A stretch of 64,000 bases of DNA from Rhizorhabdus phycosphaerae (GCF_011044255.1 NZ_CP049107.1:806001-870000), one strand, 5' to 3'; positions 18,977 to 26,606 are shown, counted from the stretch's first letter. The notes: generated by a model from the sequence alone, not told the origin. Translations and numbers: made by a program.

Positions 18977-19150
18977 TCAGTGCGTCGTCGGGCGGGGCAG
19001 GAAGCCCTGCAACTGGTCCTTGATCGCCAGGCGCAGCTTCTTGAGCTTTGATAGACGGGCATCGTCGGGCACGGCCTTCTGCATTTCGCGGCTGATCTCC
19101 TTCTCCAGCCGACGATGGGCGAGCGACAAACGGTAGACCAAGGCGTGCAT
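18977..19150 (-). CDS. DUF465 (YdcH-family) small protein
   Basis: A 57-residue, highly charged helical protein of the DUF465/YdcH type. The body LSLAHRRLEKEISREMQK followed by LSKLKKLRLAIKDQL is the family's hairpin of two helices. Function of the family is not established. The ATG at 19150 has a GGAGAG box about 7 nt upstream. It precedes the TonB receptor on the same strand by 137 nt, and a hairpin-rich gap lies behind it. It is too short for most gene callers, but composition and signature support it. Confidence 0.85.
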   Translation of the reverse strand: MHALVYRLSLAHRRLEKEISREMQKAVPDDARLSKLKKLRLAIKDQLQGFLPRPTTH

Positions 19151-19208
19151 GTCCACTCTCTCCTTTTGGATGTGTTGAGGGTTGGCAAGGCACCTGCCGG
19201 CCATTGGT

Positions 19209-19261
19209 CTGACGACGCGCCGCCACTTCGGCAACAGGGAGACAGGGCGGCGCGTCGTCAG
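19209..19261. repeat. Perfect 16-bp inverted repeat
   Basis: CTGACGACGCGCCGCC at 19209-19224 is matched by its exact reverse complement at 19246-19261, with a 21-nt loop. The stem is very G+C-rich and would be stable in RNA on either strand. No run of T follows on either side, so it is not an ordinary terminator. It lies 58 nt upstream of the DUF465 start. Confidence 0.75.
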
Positions 19262-19264
19262 TGA

Positions 19265-19307
19265 CCGTCGGGTCGGTGGGGTTGCTTGGGGGAAACCAAC
19301 CCGACGG
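19265..19307. repeat. 9-bp inverted repeat
   Basis: CCGTCGGGT at 19265-19273 pairs with ACCCGACGG at 19299-19307; inner bases can add further pairing. It lies three bases from the 16-bp repeat, so both stems would stand next to each other in one transcript. Confidence 0.55.
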
Positions 19308-19486
19308 CAAACTGGGAACCTCTGGCTAGAGGCGGTACTGGTCCAACTTCTCGGCGGCCCCGGAGGTCTGACGGTCGTTCGATCGACGCTCGCCGATCTG
19401 CCTACTGTCTTGGCGCCTCCCGGCCCGTGACCGATGAAATGCCGGGAAAGCGCCTCGAAAGCCAATTGAAAGGATCGGGGGTAAAC

Positions 19487-19503
19487 GATAGAAAAAATCT
19501 ATC
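19487..19503. promoter_or_regulatory. OxyR-type box ATAG-N7-CTAT (downstream copy)
   Basis: GATAGA-AAAAA-TCTATC is a perfect inverted repeat with the ATAG-N7-CTAT spacing used by OxyR-type LysR proteins. The same arms and spacing occur at 20463-20479 in front of the nearby OxyR-like gene. It lies 42 nt beyond the end of that gene and could act on a minus-strand transcript towards the DUF465 gene. Confidence 0.5.
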
Positions 19504-19544
19504 GGGCCGGTTAAGCTTTCGGCAAGAGTTTTCCGACGCGTCGT

Positions 19545-20453
19545 TCAATCCGCCGAGAGGATCGCCCGAGCGGTCAGCTGGATGCGGCGCGCGATCGAGC
19601 GATAGCTATCCTCATTGGCTGCGCGCGTGCGCCAGGCCGCTGCGATCGAACGCGTGCTGGTCCAGTCGACGGGCTCAACCCGTCGCACCAGCGCATCGCC
19701 GCCGACTTCGGAACGAAGATAGAGTTCGGGAAGGACGGCCAGACCGATGCCGGAACCAACCATTTGCTGGATGCTGTCGAGGCTGGTGCCTTCATAATCG
19801 CGCAGAATCACGGCGCGGAGCTCGTCGCAGATGCGCTCGACCATACGGTGGTAATGATGGCGGGGGTCAAGCGACAGGAAGCGCTCGCCCGCCAGATCCT
19901 CGCGCTTCACGACCTCGCGCTCGGCGAGCGGATGGTTGGGCGGGACGACGATGATCATGCGCTCCCGGAACAGCGGCTCGAGTTCGATCCCCTCCGCACT
20001 GAGCGGCAGCGGCCCCACCATCATGTCCAGCCGTCCGCGCGACAGTTCGAGCGCCTGTTCCGAAGGGATGCCCTCACGGATGTAGAGGCGCAGATCCGGT
20101 TCCTCGCGATTGAGCGCCCCGACGATGGACGGCATCAGATAAGGTCCGAGGGTAGGCGTCACTCCGAAACGGATGATACCGACCATCTTCTCGCGCGCGC
20201 GCCGCGCCACGCTTCGAATCTCACCCACTTCGACCAGCACTCGCCGCGCGCGCTCGACGATCTGTCGACCGAGCGGGGTCAGTTCCACCGTCCAGCCGCT
20301 CCGTTCCACCAGCCTGCCGCCAAGTCGCTTCTCGAGCGCCGTCAGCTGATGGCTGAGGGTCGGCTGCGACACGCCGCACTGGTCCGCCGCCTTGCCGAAA
20401 TGGAGCAGATCGGCGACCGCAACGAGATATTCGAGCTGACGGACCGTAGGCAT
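19545..20453 (-). CDS. LysR-family regulator, OxyR-like without peroxidatic cysteine
   Basis: The 302-residue protein has the LysR N-terminal helix-turn-helix (FGKAADQCGVSQPTLSHQLTALEKRLG) and an effector domain similar to OxyR (GIRFGVTP-like start, TLGPYLMP, MVGSGIGLAVLPELY). In OxyR two cysteines nine residues apart form the peroxide switch. Here C209 matches the resolving cysteine, but the peroxidatic position is H200 (PRHHYHRMVERIC). So it should not sense peroxide in the usual way. A GATAGA-N5-TCTATC box lies just upstream of its start, fitting autoregulation. A second box lies behind the gene. Targets are unknown. Confidence 0.88.
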   Translation of the reverse strand: MPTVRQLEYLVAVADLLHFGKAADQCGVSQPTLSHQLTALEKRLGGRLVERSGWTVELTPLGRQIVERARRVLVEVGEIRSVARRAREKMVGIIRFGVTPTLGPYLMPSIVGALNREEPDLRLYIREGIPSEQALELSRGRLDMMVGPLPLSAEGIELEPLFRERMIIVVPPNHPLAEREVVKREDLAGERFLSLDPRHHYHRMVERICDELRAVILRDYEGTSLDSIQQMVGSGIGLAVLPELYLRSEVGGDALVRRVEPVDWTSTRSIAAAWRTRAANEDSYRSIARRIQLTARAILSAD

Positions 20454-20462
20454 AGCAAGGAT

Positions 20463-20479
20463 GATAGATGATCTCTATC
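20463..20479. promoter_or_regulatory. OxyR-type box ATAG-N7-CTAT (promoter copy)
   Basis: GATAGA-TGATC-TCTATC is a perfect inverted repeat, 10 nt upstream of the start of the OxyR-like regulator. The T-N11-A and ATAG-N7-CTAT spacing fits LysR/OxyR binding sites, so it is probably the operator for autoregulation. Confidence 0.6.
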
Positions 20480-20712
20480 GATCGGGCGACCCTCTTTCGA
20501 TTGGATCGGGAACGTAACACCGGGCACAAGGATGACGCGCATCGGCGGTATCTTGCTCGATCACTCGACCGCCGGTGCGCGACCCCGCCCCCCCATTTCC
20601 CCGCTGGCACGACCGGGGGGCTGAAGAGGTCGGCGGCGCGCCCTGTCCCCCTTTGCTCGGCGCGCCGCAAACCCTCCCACCAGTTCCACAGGTTCAGGCG
20701 CTCCCCGTCACC

Positions 20713-21408
20713 TTAATCGGCCAGCATCGCTTCGAGCGCAGCCTGAACATGGAGTGCGGTGGTGTCGAACAGCGGAACCGCGCTGTCCTCCGGTCGCACG
20801 AGCAACATGATCTCGGTGCAGCCGAGGATGACAGCCTCGGCGCCCGCATCGACCAGGCGCGCGATGACGTCGCGGTAGGCCGCACGGGATTCCCCCAGAA
20901 CCCGACCCGCGACGAGTTCTTCGTAGATGGTGCGGTGAACCATCGCTCGGTCGTCCGCCTCCGGTATGATCACCTCCAGCCCGTGACGCTTCGCCAGACG
21001 ATCTCGATAAAAGGGCTGCTCCATCGTGAACGCTGTCCCGAGCAAGCCGACGCGCGACAGTCCCGCCGTCCGGATGCTCTCCGCCGCCGGATCGGCGATA
21101 TGGAGCAGCGGTATCGCGACCGCTGCCTCTATTGCGGGAGCAGTACGGTGCATGCTGTTGGTGCAGAGCAGAAGAAGGTCGGCTCCGGCACGTTCGAGCC
21201 GCTGTGCCGCGTCGACCATCAGCGCCGACAAGCTGTCCCAGTCGCCTTCATGCTGCAGCCGCTCGATCTCCGCGAAATCGAACGACCAGAGGATGCAGCG
21301 GGCCGAGGCGGTGGCCCCCCGGCGTTCCCTTATCCCCTGGTTCAGCAGCCGATAATATTCGGCAGAGCTTTCCCAGCTCATCCCGCCGATCAGGCCAATC
21401 GTCTTCAT
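20713..21408 (-). CDS. Aspartate/glutamate racemase family protein
   Basis: A 231-residue member of the cofactor-free Asp/Glu/hydantoin racemase superfamily. Both catalytic cysteines are present, in LLCTNSMHRT and in ILGCTEIMLL, and GLIGGMSWESS is the usual start of the family. Such enzymes interconvert L- and D-amino acids by two-base proton transfer. It is the last gene of the minus-strand operon that includes a flavin D-amino-acid-type oxidase, so it may supply or remove the oxidase substrate's enantiomer. An AAGGG box precedes the ATG. Confidence 0.92.
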   Translation of the reverse strand: MKTIGLIGGMSWESSAEYYRLLNQGIRERRGATASARCILWSFDFAEIERLQHEGDWDSLSALMVDAAQRLERAGADLLLLCTNSMHRTAPAIEAAVAIPLLHIADPAAESIRTAGLSRVGLLGTAFTMEQPFYRDRLAKRHGLEVIIPEADDRAMVHRTIYEELVAGRVLGESRAAYRDVIARLVDAGAEAVILGCTEIMLLVRPEDSAVPLFDTTALHVQAALEAMLAD

Positions 21409-21420
21409 CGCGGCCCTTTC

Positions 21421-21651
21421 TCAGTCGGCGGTCACGATCGGATAGCGCGCCCGGACGTCATCGAGCAGCCGCTCGATCTTGGCGTTCTGGCCCGCGCTGC
21501 CCGATGGGGCCAGGCTCCAGTTGCAATGGGGGTGGGTCTCGATGTCGTGGAGCCGCAATGCGCCGAGCGCGCTGCGCCAACGTCTGCGCTCGCCGCCATG
21601 CTGGCGCACGAGGGTGTCGAGAAGCAGATCCTGGAGCTGATAGGCCTTCAT
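21421..21651 (-). CDS. Small protein of unknown function (76 aa)
   Basis: I do not recognise this 76-residue protein. It begins MKAYQLQDLLLDTLVRQ, has a basic middle (GGERRRWRSA) and an HDIETHPHCNW motif with two histidines and a cysteine that might bind metal, then a helical C terminus. It lies between RidA (101 nt upstream) and the racemase (12 nt downstream) on the same strand, which supports it being a real operon member. The ribosome-binding site is weak. Position and codon use are the main evidence. Confidence 0.55.
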   Translation of the reverse strand: MKAYQLQDLLLDTLVRQHGGERRRWRSALGALRLHDIETHPHCNWSLAPSGSAGQNAKIERLLDDVRARYPIVTAD

Positions 21652-21752
21652 AGGGAGGCCTTCTGGCGCGTTTCGCGGCGCCATGCCAGAGGCCCGATAG
21701 TGCGGCATCGCCGGGAGAGGCCTTACCCCCTCCCCCGGACGATCCATTTCGC

Positions 21753-22157
21753 TCAGTCGATCGCGGCGGTCGCCTCGATCTCGATCAGGAAGTCCGGCAG
21801 GGCCAGCGCCTGGACGCCCAGAAAGGTGTTTGGCGGCGGGGTCACGTCGCCGAAGAAGGCGCCCACCTCGGGCAGCACCACGCCCAGCTTGTCGGGCGAG
21901 TGGTTGACCACATAGATGCGCAGACGGACGATATCGGCGATCGTACCGCCGGCCGCCTCGATCACCGTCTTGATGTTCGCCAGCGTCTGGCGCGTCTGCG
22001 CCGCAAGGTCATCGCCGCCGACGATATTGCAATCTTTGTCCCAGGCGACCTGCCCGGCCAAATGGACGGTCTTGCCGCTTGTCTGCACGGCCGCGTGCGA
22101 GAAGCCGTAAGCGAGCGAATTATACATCGAGTCCGGGTTGATACGGTTGTTCGCCAT
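21753..22157 (-). CDS. RidA family (YjgF/UK114) enamine/imine deaminase
   Basis: The 134-residue protein has the RidA fold: a start with YNSLAYGFSHAAVQTSG, the VHLAGQVAWD strand and the closing NTFLGVQALALPDFLIEIEA pattern. RidA proteins hydrolyse reactive enamine or imine intermediates released by PLP or flavin enzymes. The position just behind a flavin amino-acid oxidase, which makes imines, fits that role well. The arginine that binds carboxylate in canonical RidA is not seen at its usual place, so it may be a sub-type with another substrate. A GGAGA box precedes the ATG. Confidence 0.9.
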   Translation of the reverse strand: MANNRINPDSMYNSLAYGFSHAAVQTSGKTVHLAGQVAWDKDCNIVGGDDLAAQTRQTLANIKTVIEAAGGTIADIVRLRIYVVNHSPDKLGVVLPEVGAFFGDVTPPPNTFLGVQALALPDFLIEIEATAAID

Positions 22158-22178
22158 GCTGTGTCTCCCGCTCTGGCT

Positions 22179-22667
22179 TTAGTCGACGATTTCGAGGCTG
22201 TGACCGAAGGGATCGGTCATATAGACATTCTTCTTACCGGCCAGCGGCCCGTCTGTGATGTGGATGATCTCCATCGCGGTGCATCCATGGGCGGTTAGAT
22301 AGGCGATCGCCTTGTCGACGTCGTCGACCTTGAGGCCGAGATGATGGCCGCCGCGATCGCAGTTGCGCGGCAGGTCCTGCCGGCGATCGTCCGGCTTGTC
22401 ATATTGGACGAGCTGGAAGTTCATATTGTCGGTCAGCTTCATCATGACCAGCGTCAGCCGCGCGCCCGGCACATTGACATGCGTCGCCATCCAGTCGCGG
22501 CCCTGATCGTCGAGCGGGATATCCGCCGCGTCGAGCGGGCCGAGGCGGAACAGCTCCTCCGCGCCGATGACGTCGCGATAGAAGGCGACCGCCGCCTCCA
22601 GATCGGGAACTGTCCAGGAAATATGATCGACCGAGAGGAATTGCGGCTTTTCGGGCGTCGCGCTCAT
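22179..22667 (-). CDS. VOC-family (glyoxalase/dioxygenase fold) protein
   Basis: This 162-residue protein has the vicinal oxygen chelate fold with two beta-alpha-beta-beta-beta modules: SVDHISWTVPDLEAAVAFY at the start and HHLGLKVDDVDKAIAYL in the second half. Likely metal ligands are the His of VDHIS, the first His of GHHLGL and the Glu in SLEIVD. Family members are glyoxalases, extradiol dioxygenases or epimerases. It is 21 nt upstream of RidA in the minus-strand operon. A GGAGA box fixes the ATG at 22667. The reaction is not known. Confidence 0.88.
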   Translation of the reverse strand: MSATPEKPQFLSVDHISWTVPDLEAAVAFYRDVIGAEELFRLGPLDAADIPLDDQGRDWMATHVNVPGARLTLVMMKLTDNMNFQLVQYDKPDDRRQDLPRNCDRGGHHLGLKVDDVDKAIAYLTAHGCTAMEIIHITDGPLAGKKNVYMTDPFGHSLEIVD

Positions 22668-22745
22668 TGATGGTCTCCGGCTAGAATTGCACCGAATGTG
22701 TCGTGCGGAAGGCACGGCGGCAATCGTGGAATGGCGCTCCGATCG

Positions 22746-22765
22746 TTGCTCTAGTCGCAACGAAG
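22746..22765. promoter_or_regulatory. Partial copy of the island operator motif
   Basis: TTGCT-CTAGT-CGCAA followed by CGAAG fits the TTGCN-N5-CGCAA core of the motif seen at 26587, 31246 and 32648, with a weaker right flank. It overlaps the stop codon of the FAD/NAD oxidoreductase and lies 79 nt before the VOC gene, so it could give an internal promoter. It may also be chance. Confidence 0.35.
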
Positions 22766-24121
22766 CGGCGGCGCCGCAAGATCGGCGATCGTGATGGGTC
22801 GCGCCGGAAAACGTGCGGCGAAACCAGAGTCGTTCGCGTTGCCGATCAGGCGGAGCAGCGTCGGTTCGCAATTGCGGCCCTGGCATGCCCCCATGCCGCA
22901 GCGCGTCGACAGTTTGATGGCGTTCGCCGAACGTCCGTCGAGCAGCTGTTCGATCCGGCCGAGCGGCACATCCTCGCAGCGGCAGACGAGCGTATCCGGC
23001 TCCATGGCGGGAAAGAAGCGACGCGGATCGGCGATGCGGTCCAGCAGCGCCGCGAAGCGCAAGAGTTCCTCGCGGCGAGAGCGTGCGGCCGATGCGAGCC
23101 GATCGGCGCCCGCTTCATCGAGCAGCCGCATGTCGAGCGCGATTCCGGCGCCCGCGACCTCGCCCGCCGCCATCGCCGCCGGCGCACCGGCCACGCCGGT
23201 CGTCTCGCCGGCCACGAACAGGCCGGGCACGGTCGAGCGCATCCAGCGGTCATGCAGCGCGGCCCATCCGCCCGCCGGCCCCGCCTGGCGCATGCGCGCG
23301 CCGATCATGCGCGGCAGCGCCGACTGCGGCACGAAGCCGAAGCAGAGGCCGACCGCGTCGCACGACCATGTACGGCCCCCGGCCTCGACGCCTTCCACGC
23401 TGCGCTCACCGAGAATGCGTCCGATCGGCACGCCGTAACGGACCGGCACGCCATGACGACGCAGGGTCTGCATCGCGCCGGCCGCCGCCAGAAGATTGCC
23501 GAGATGAGCAGCGGCCGTCAGCGGCGCACCCGCCACCGCCTTGACCATCGAGAGTTGCTGCTGGGCGAACAGCACCGCCTCGACCGCGCCGCCGGCTTCC
23601 ACGACCTGCGCGGCAATCACCATCTGCAGTGGATGGGTACCGGCGAACAAGAGCCGCTCTCCGGGAATCAGGCGTTGGCTCTTCAGGAACGCCTGCACCC
23701 CGCCGGCTGCGTAGACGCCGGGCAAGGTCCAGCCGGGCAGCGGCACCGCCAGGTCCTGGCACCCCGCCGCCACAAGCACGCGCGCTGCCTCGATCGTCTC
23801 GACGCCGCTTGCCGACGACAGCGTGACGGTGAAGCCGCCCTGCCCGCTCCGGGCCAGGCCAAGGACCGAGCGCCCGCCCCGCCAGTCGACCGCAGGCATA
23901 TCCTCGAAACGGGCCAGCTGGCGGCGAAGATCGGCGTAGAGCCCGCCCTCCATCCAACCGGCAATCCGAAAGGCTTTGGGCGGCTGGCGCAATATCTGCC
24001 CGCCGGGACGCGGCTGCTCGTCGACCACGGTCGCGGCGACGCCCAGATCGGCAAGGGTAAGCGCCGCCGCCTGCCCCGCCGGCCCGCCGCCGACGATCAG
24101 GATATCGACTCGATCAGCCAT
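22751..24121 (-). CDS. FAD/NAD(P)-binding oxidoreductase with C-terminal [2Fe-2S] Bfd-like domain (HcnB/LhpE-like)
   Basis: A 456-residue flavoprotein that begins with the FAD loop ILIVGGGPAGQAAAL, has the PGGQILRQPP signature, and ends with a Bfd-like cluster (CRCEDVPLGRI, then CGMGACQGRNC) that likely holds [2Fe-2S]. It matches the HcnB, OoxA and hydroxyproline dehydrogenase alpha type. It should be the electron-transfer subunit of a heterotrimer with the next two genes, its start overlapping the ferredoxin-like gene by 8 nt. Context favours D-amino acid or imino acid oxidation over cyanide formation. Confidence 0.92.
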   Translation of the reverse strand: MADRVDILIVGGGPAGQAAALTLADLGVAATVVDEQPRPGGQILRQPPKAFRIAGWMEGGLYADLRRQLARFEDMPAVDWRGGRSVLGLARSGQGGFTVTLSSASGVETIEAARVLVAAGCQDLAVPLPGWTLPGVYAAGGVQAFLKSQRLIPGERLLFAGTHPLQMVIAAQVVEAGGAVEAVLFAQQQLSMVKAVAGAPLTAAAHLGNLLAAAGAMQTLRRHGVPVRYGVPIGRILGERSVEGVEAGGRTWSCDAVGLCFGFVPQSALPRMIGARMRQAGPAGGWAALHDRWMRSTVPGLFVAGETTGVAGAPAAMAAGEVAGAGIALDMRLLDEAGADRLASAARSRREELLRFAALLDRIADPRRFFPAMEPDTLVCRCEDVPLGRIEQLLDGRSANAIKLSTRCGMGACQGRNCEPTLLRLIGNANDSGFAARFPARPITIADLAAPPLRCD

Positions 24122-24386
24122 CGGTCCGCACCTCCATGCCGTCCGACACCGGCGTCAGACAGGCACGCGCGCGCCGTCCCGACGGCAGCAGCGTGACCAT
24201 GCATTCCGAACAGCTGCCCATGTTGCAGAACAGGCCCCGCTCCAGACCACGCGTGTCGCGACGAAACGCAGCAGCATGGTGCAGCATTGCCGTCGCCAGC
24301 ATCTCGCCCTCGAAAGCCGCGAGGCTTTGGCCATTCACGGACAGGGTCACGGCGCGCCCTCGCTCGGTGTCGCGTTCGATCCGCAT
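24114..24386 (-). CDS. [2Fe-2S] ferredoxin-like subunit (HcnA/LhpF-like)
   Basis: This 90-residue protein is a small [2Fe-2S] domain of the Fer2_4 type. The cluster ligands are in FCNMGSCSECMV (Cys-x4-Cys-x2-Cys) and RACLTPV. Such proteins are the small subunit of HcnABC-like amino acid oxidases and pass electrons between the two flavin subunits. It lies 2 nt behind the DAO-type gene and overlaps the FAD/NAD subunit by 8 nt, so the three subunits are made together. Confidence 0.93.
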   Translation of the reverse strand: MRIERDTERGRAVTLSVNGQSLAAFEGEMLATAMLHHAAAFRRDTRGLERGLFCNMGSCSECMVTLLPSGRRARACLTPVSDGMEVRTDG

Positions 24387-24388
24387 GC

Positions 24389-25567
24389 CTACCCCATGAA
24401 GCTGTTCAGATGCTCGAACCGCGCCGGCGAGACGAAGTCGAGTTCGGGCGCCGGGGTGCCACCGATCGCCTGCGCGACGAGCCGCGCAAAGGTCGGCCCC
24501 AGGGTGAAGGCCGAGCCTCCGCCTGCAATCCAGAAGCCCGGCAGGCGCGGCACTTCCCCCACGACCGGGAGCTGGTCCGCACTGACGGCGGTGACGCCGG
24601 TCCAGCTGCGGATCAGGTTGAGCCCGGCAACCGCCGGAACGGTATCGATCGCGGCGCGCAGATTGCCGGCGAGCGAGTCCCCGATCAGTTCGGGCCGCAC
24701 GCCGGGATCGAAACCGCCATCGGCCGTGCGGGCGAGCCGCGAGGGCCAGCCACCGCCGATCAGGATATTACCCGCCCCGGTCTGCTTCATCGACAAGCGC
24801 CGGCCGACATGCTGGACCAGATGCGGCACCTCCAAGGTGCGGCTGCGCTCGGTCACGTTCATCAACAGCGCGACCGGATAGAGCGGTGCGTGGAGGTTCG
24901 CCATGGCGCAGATGTGCGGGGTCCACGCACCTGCAGCGACCAGCAGCTGGCCGGCGCGGATCGACAGATCGCCCGCGCCCGCTTCGAAACCGCCACCGAC
25001 GCGCTGCAAGCGGTCGAGACGGGTCCGGCCGATCAGCCGCGCACCCGCGCGGCGGGCCGCCGCCGCATAAGCGGGTACGATCGCCCGCGAGTCCGCATGG
25101 CCTTCGTCGGCCGCATAACCAGCGGCCAGGATCGATGGGGACAGATAGGGCGCGATCCGCCGGGCCTCATCACCATCGAGCAGGCGCATGCGCAGCCCCT
25201 CGCGGATCTCGCGCTCGACCTTGCGCTCCAGCATCGTGACCTGTTCGGCGGTCTCGGCGACCATGAAGCCGCCGTCCATGACGACGTGGAGATCGGCATC
25301 CAGCGCCGCCTCCAGCCCGCGCCAGTCCTCGATCGCCATGCGGCTGAGCGCTATGGTCTGTTCGGCCTGTCGGGCGAGCGCATCACCCTGTTCGAGGAAG
25401 CGGCGTTCGATCTGGAAGTGGAGCGAGCCGGCATTCTGCCCCGACGCGCCCAGGCCAAAATCGGCGGCGTCGACGAGCGTGACGCTCGCTCCGGCAGCGG
25501 CGAGATGCCAGGCGGCGGCGCAGCCGACGAGGCCGCCCCCCACCACCAGGACATCGCACCGCTCCAT
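24389..25567 (-). CDS. FAD-dependent amino acid oxidase subunit (DAO superfamily, HcnC/LhpB-like)
   Basis: The 392-residue protein has a D-amino-acid-oxidase fold: the FAD loop DVLVVGGGLVGCAAAWHLA at the N terminus and the closing GGGSAFTLGPTFARLVAQ. It would be the catalytic subunit that oxidises an amino or imino acid at its C-N bond in the heterotrimer with the following [2Fe-2S] and FAD/NAD subunits. Homologues act on cis-4-hydroxy-D-proline, opines or glycine. The DapA-like gene directly upstream (3-nt gap) matches the hydroxyproline pathway, but no KGSA dehydrogenase or proline-racemase type epimerase is in view. Confidence 0.92.
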   Translation of the reverse strand: MERCDVLVVGGGLVGCAAAWHLAAAGASVTLVDAADFGLGASGQNAGSLHFQIERRFLEQGDALARQAEQTIALSRMAIEDWRGLEAALDADLHVVMDGGFMVAETAEQVTMLERKVEREIREGLRMRLLDGDEARRIAPYLSPSILAAGYAADEGHADSRAIVPAYAAAARRAGARLIGRTRLDRLQRVGGGFEAGAGDLSIRAGQLLVAAGAWTPHICAMANLHAPLYPVALLMNVTERSRTLEVPHLVQHVGRRLSMKQTGAGNILIGGGWPSRLARTADGGFDPGVRPELIGDSLAGNLRAAIDTVPAVAGLNLIRSWTGVTAVSADQLPVVGEVPRLPGFWIAGGGSAFTLGPTFARLVAQAIGGTPAPELDFVSPARFEHLNSFMG

Positions 25568-25570
25568 CGG

Positions 25571-26491
25571 CTAGAGCCGCCCGGCGGCGACCAGGGTCTC
25601 CCGGATCGTGGCGATATGCTCGTCGGCGACATCGCGCAGCGGTCGACGGACGAAACCGCCAGGAAGGCCCTGCACGTTGAGCCCGGCCTTGAGCACGGCC
25701 GGCCCGGACCCGAAGCGGCCGACCAGTTCGCGGGTGTACCAATGGTCGAGGATCATGCGGTCCTTTACGCCGCAAGCGCGGGCCGCGTCTATCTCCCCTG
25801 CCCAAAGGTGATTGTAGAAGTCGGGGTGGACGCGGCCCAGGACCGCGCCGGCCCCCATGGTTCCGTCGCCGCCGCGCGCCTGCAGCAGCGCCAGGCCGTG
25901 CTCATCCATCGAATGGCCGAACACGCGAACCTTTTCGTTCAGCGCGAAGAAGGTGCCGACGAAGCTGCGCAGGTCGCTGGTCGACTGCTTGATCGCCACG
26001 ACATTCTCGATGTCGGCCAGACGCTCGAGCAGTTCGACCGGCATGTCGATCGCGGTGCCCGGCGGCCAGTTATACACGCAGATCGGCAATGGGGTGCGCT
26101 TCGACACGTCGGTGTAAAAGTCGACGATCTCGTCGGCATTGGGTCGGAGGTACGGCGGCGGGGTCACCAGCACGCCCTCGAAATGATGCGCCGCGGCCGC
26201 TTCGGCGAAATCTACCACCTCGGGTGCGGTGAAAGCGCTGCAGCCGGCAATGAGCGGCAGGCGCTTGCCCAATTGGTCGCCAGCGGCTGCGAACAGCTGC
26301 TTGCGCTCGGCCGGGCTGAGGCTGGTCCACTCGCCGGTGGTGCCGGCGATGACGAGGCCGTGCATGCCTTCTGCCTCGAGCCACTCGAGCAGCCGGCCGA
26401 GGCCGGCCAGATCGAGCTGCCGATCGGCGTCGAAAGGTGTCGTGATCGCAGGGATATAGCCCCGCCAGTTGACGCGAGATCGCTTGCTCAA
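25571..26491 (-). CDS. DapA-family (N-acetylneuraminate lyase superfamily) lyase/deaminase
   Basis: This 306-residue TIM barrel keeps the family's catalytic parts: Lys in NVVAIKQSTSD forms the Schiff base, Tyr is in ICVYNWPPG, and GTTGEW binds the keto acid carboxylate. Family members include dihydrodipicolinate synthase and 1-pyrroline-4-hydroxy-2-carboxylate deaminase. As first gene of an operon with an imino-acid-type oxidase, it is more likely a deaminase or aldolase for the oxidised product than DapA. It starts with TTG (26491) behind a GGGGG box; no in-frame ATG is available. A motif for the island regulator lies 95 nt upstream. Confidence 0.9.
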   Translation of the reverse strand: MSKRSRVNWRGYIPAITTPFDADRQLDLAGLGRLLEWLEAEGMHGLVIAGTTGEWTSLSPAERKQLFAAAGDQLGKRLPLIAGCSAFTAPEVVDFAEAAAAHHFEGVLVTPPPYLRPNADEIVDFYTDVSKRTPLPICVYNWPPGTAIDMPVELLERLADIENVVAIKQSTSDLRSFVGTFFALNEKVRVFGHSMDEHGLALLQARGGDGTMGAGAVLGRVHPDFYNHLWAGEIDAARACGVKDRMILDHWYTRELVGRFGSGPAVLKAGLNVQGLPGGFVRRPLRDVADEHIATIRETLVAAGRL

Positions 26492-26586
26492 ACCATGGCC
26501 CCCTTTGGCGCTCGTAACGGCATTGCCACGCCGTCCCTAGCTGTTGCGACGAAGCCGCGCTCGCAGCAATAGCAATGAATCCCCAT

Positions 26587-26606
26587 GTTCGTTGCGTTGC
26601 GTGCAA
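26587..26606 (-). promoter_or_regulatory. Island operator motif TTGCR-N5-CGCAACAAAC, copy 1
   Basis: Read on the minus strand, TTGCA-CGCAA-CGCAA is followed by CGAAC. It matches the copies at 31246 and 32648 in both arms and spacing, with one change in the right flank. It lies between the divergent LysR gene (start 26669) and the DapA-like operon (start 26491), the usual place of a LysR-type operator. Confidence 0.6.

Larger units (their letters stand above)
19151..19544. other. Hairpin-rich intergenic region
   Basis: This 394-nt gap between the DUF465 gene and the OxyR-like regulator holds no convincing reading frame. It contains a perfect 16-bp inverted repeat (19209-19224 with 19246-19261), a 9-bp inverted repeat (19265-19273 with 19299-19307) and a GATAGA-N5-TCTATC palindrome (19487-19503). 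No U-tract follows the stems. A leader, small RNA or regulatory platform is possible. Confidence 0.5.

Noticed and set aside
22751-25567. Hydrogen cyanide synthase HcnABC
   Set aside because: The subunit types match, but the DapA-type lyase, RidA and racemase in the same operon fit amino or imino acid catabolism better.
25571-26491. dapA of lysine synthesis
   Set aside because: Operon with amino acid oxidase subunits and a divergent LysR gene; the family contains many catabolic lyases.
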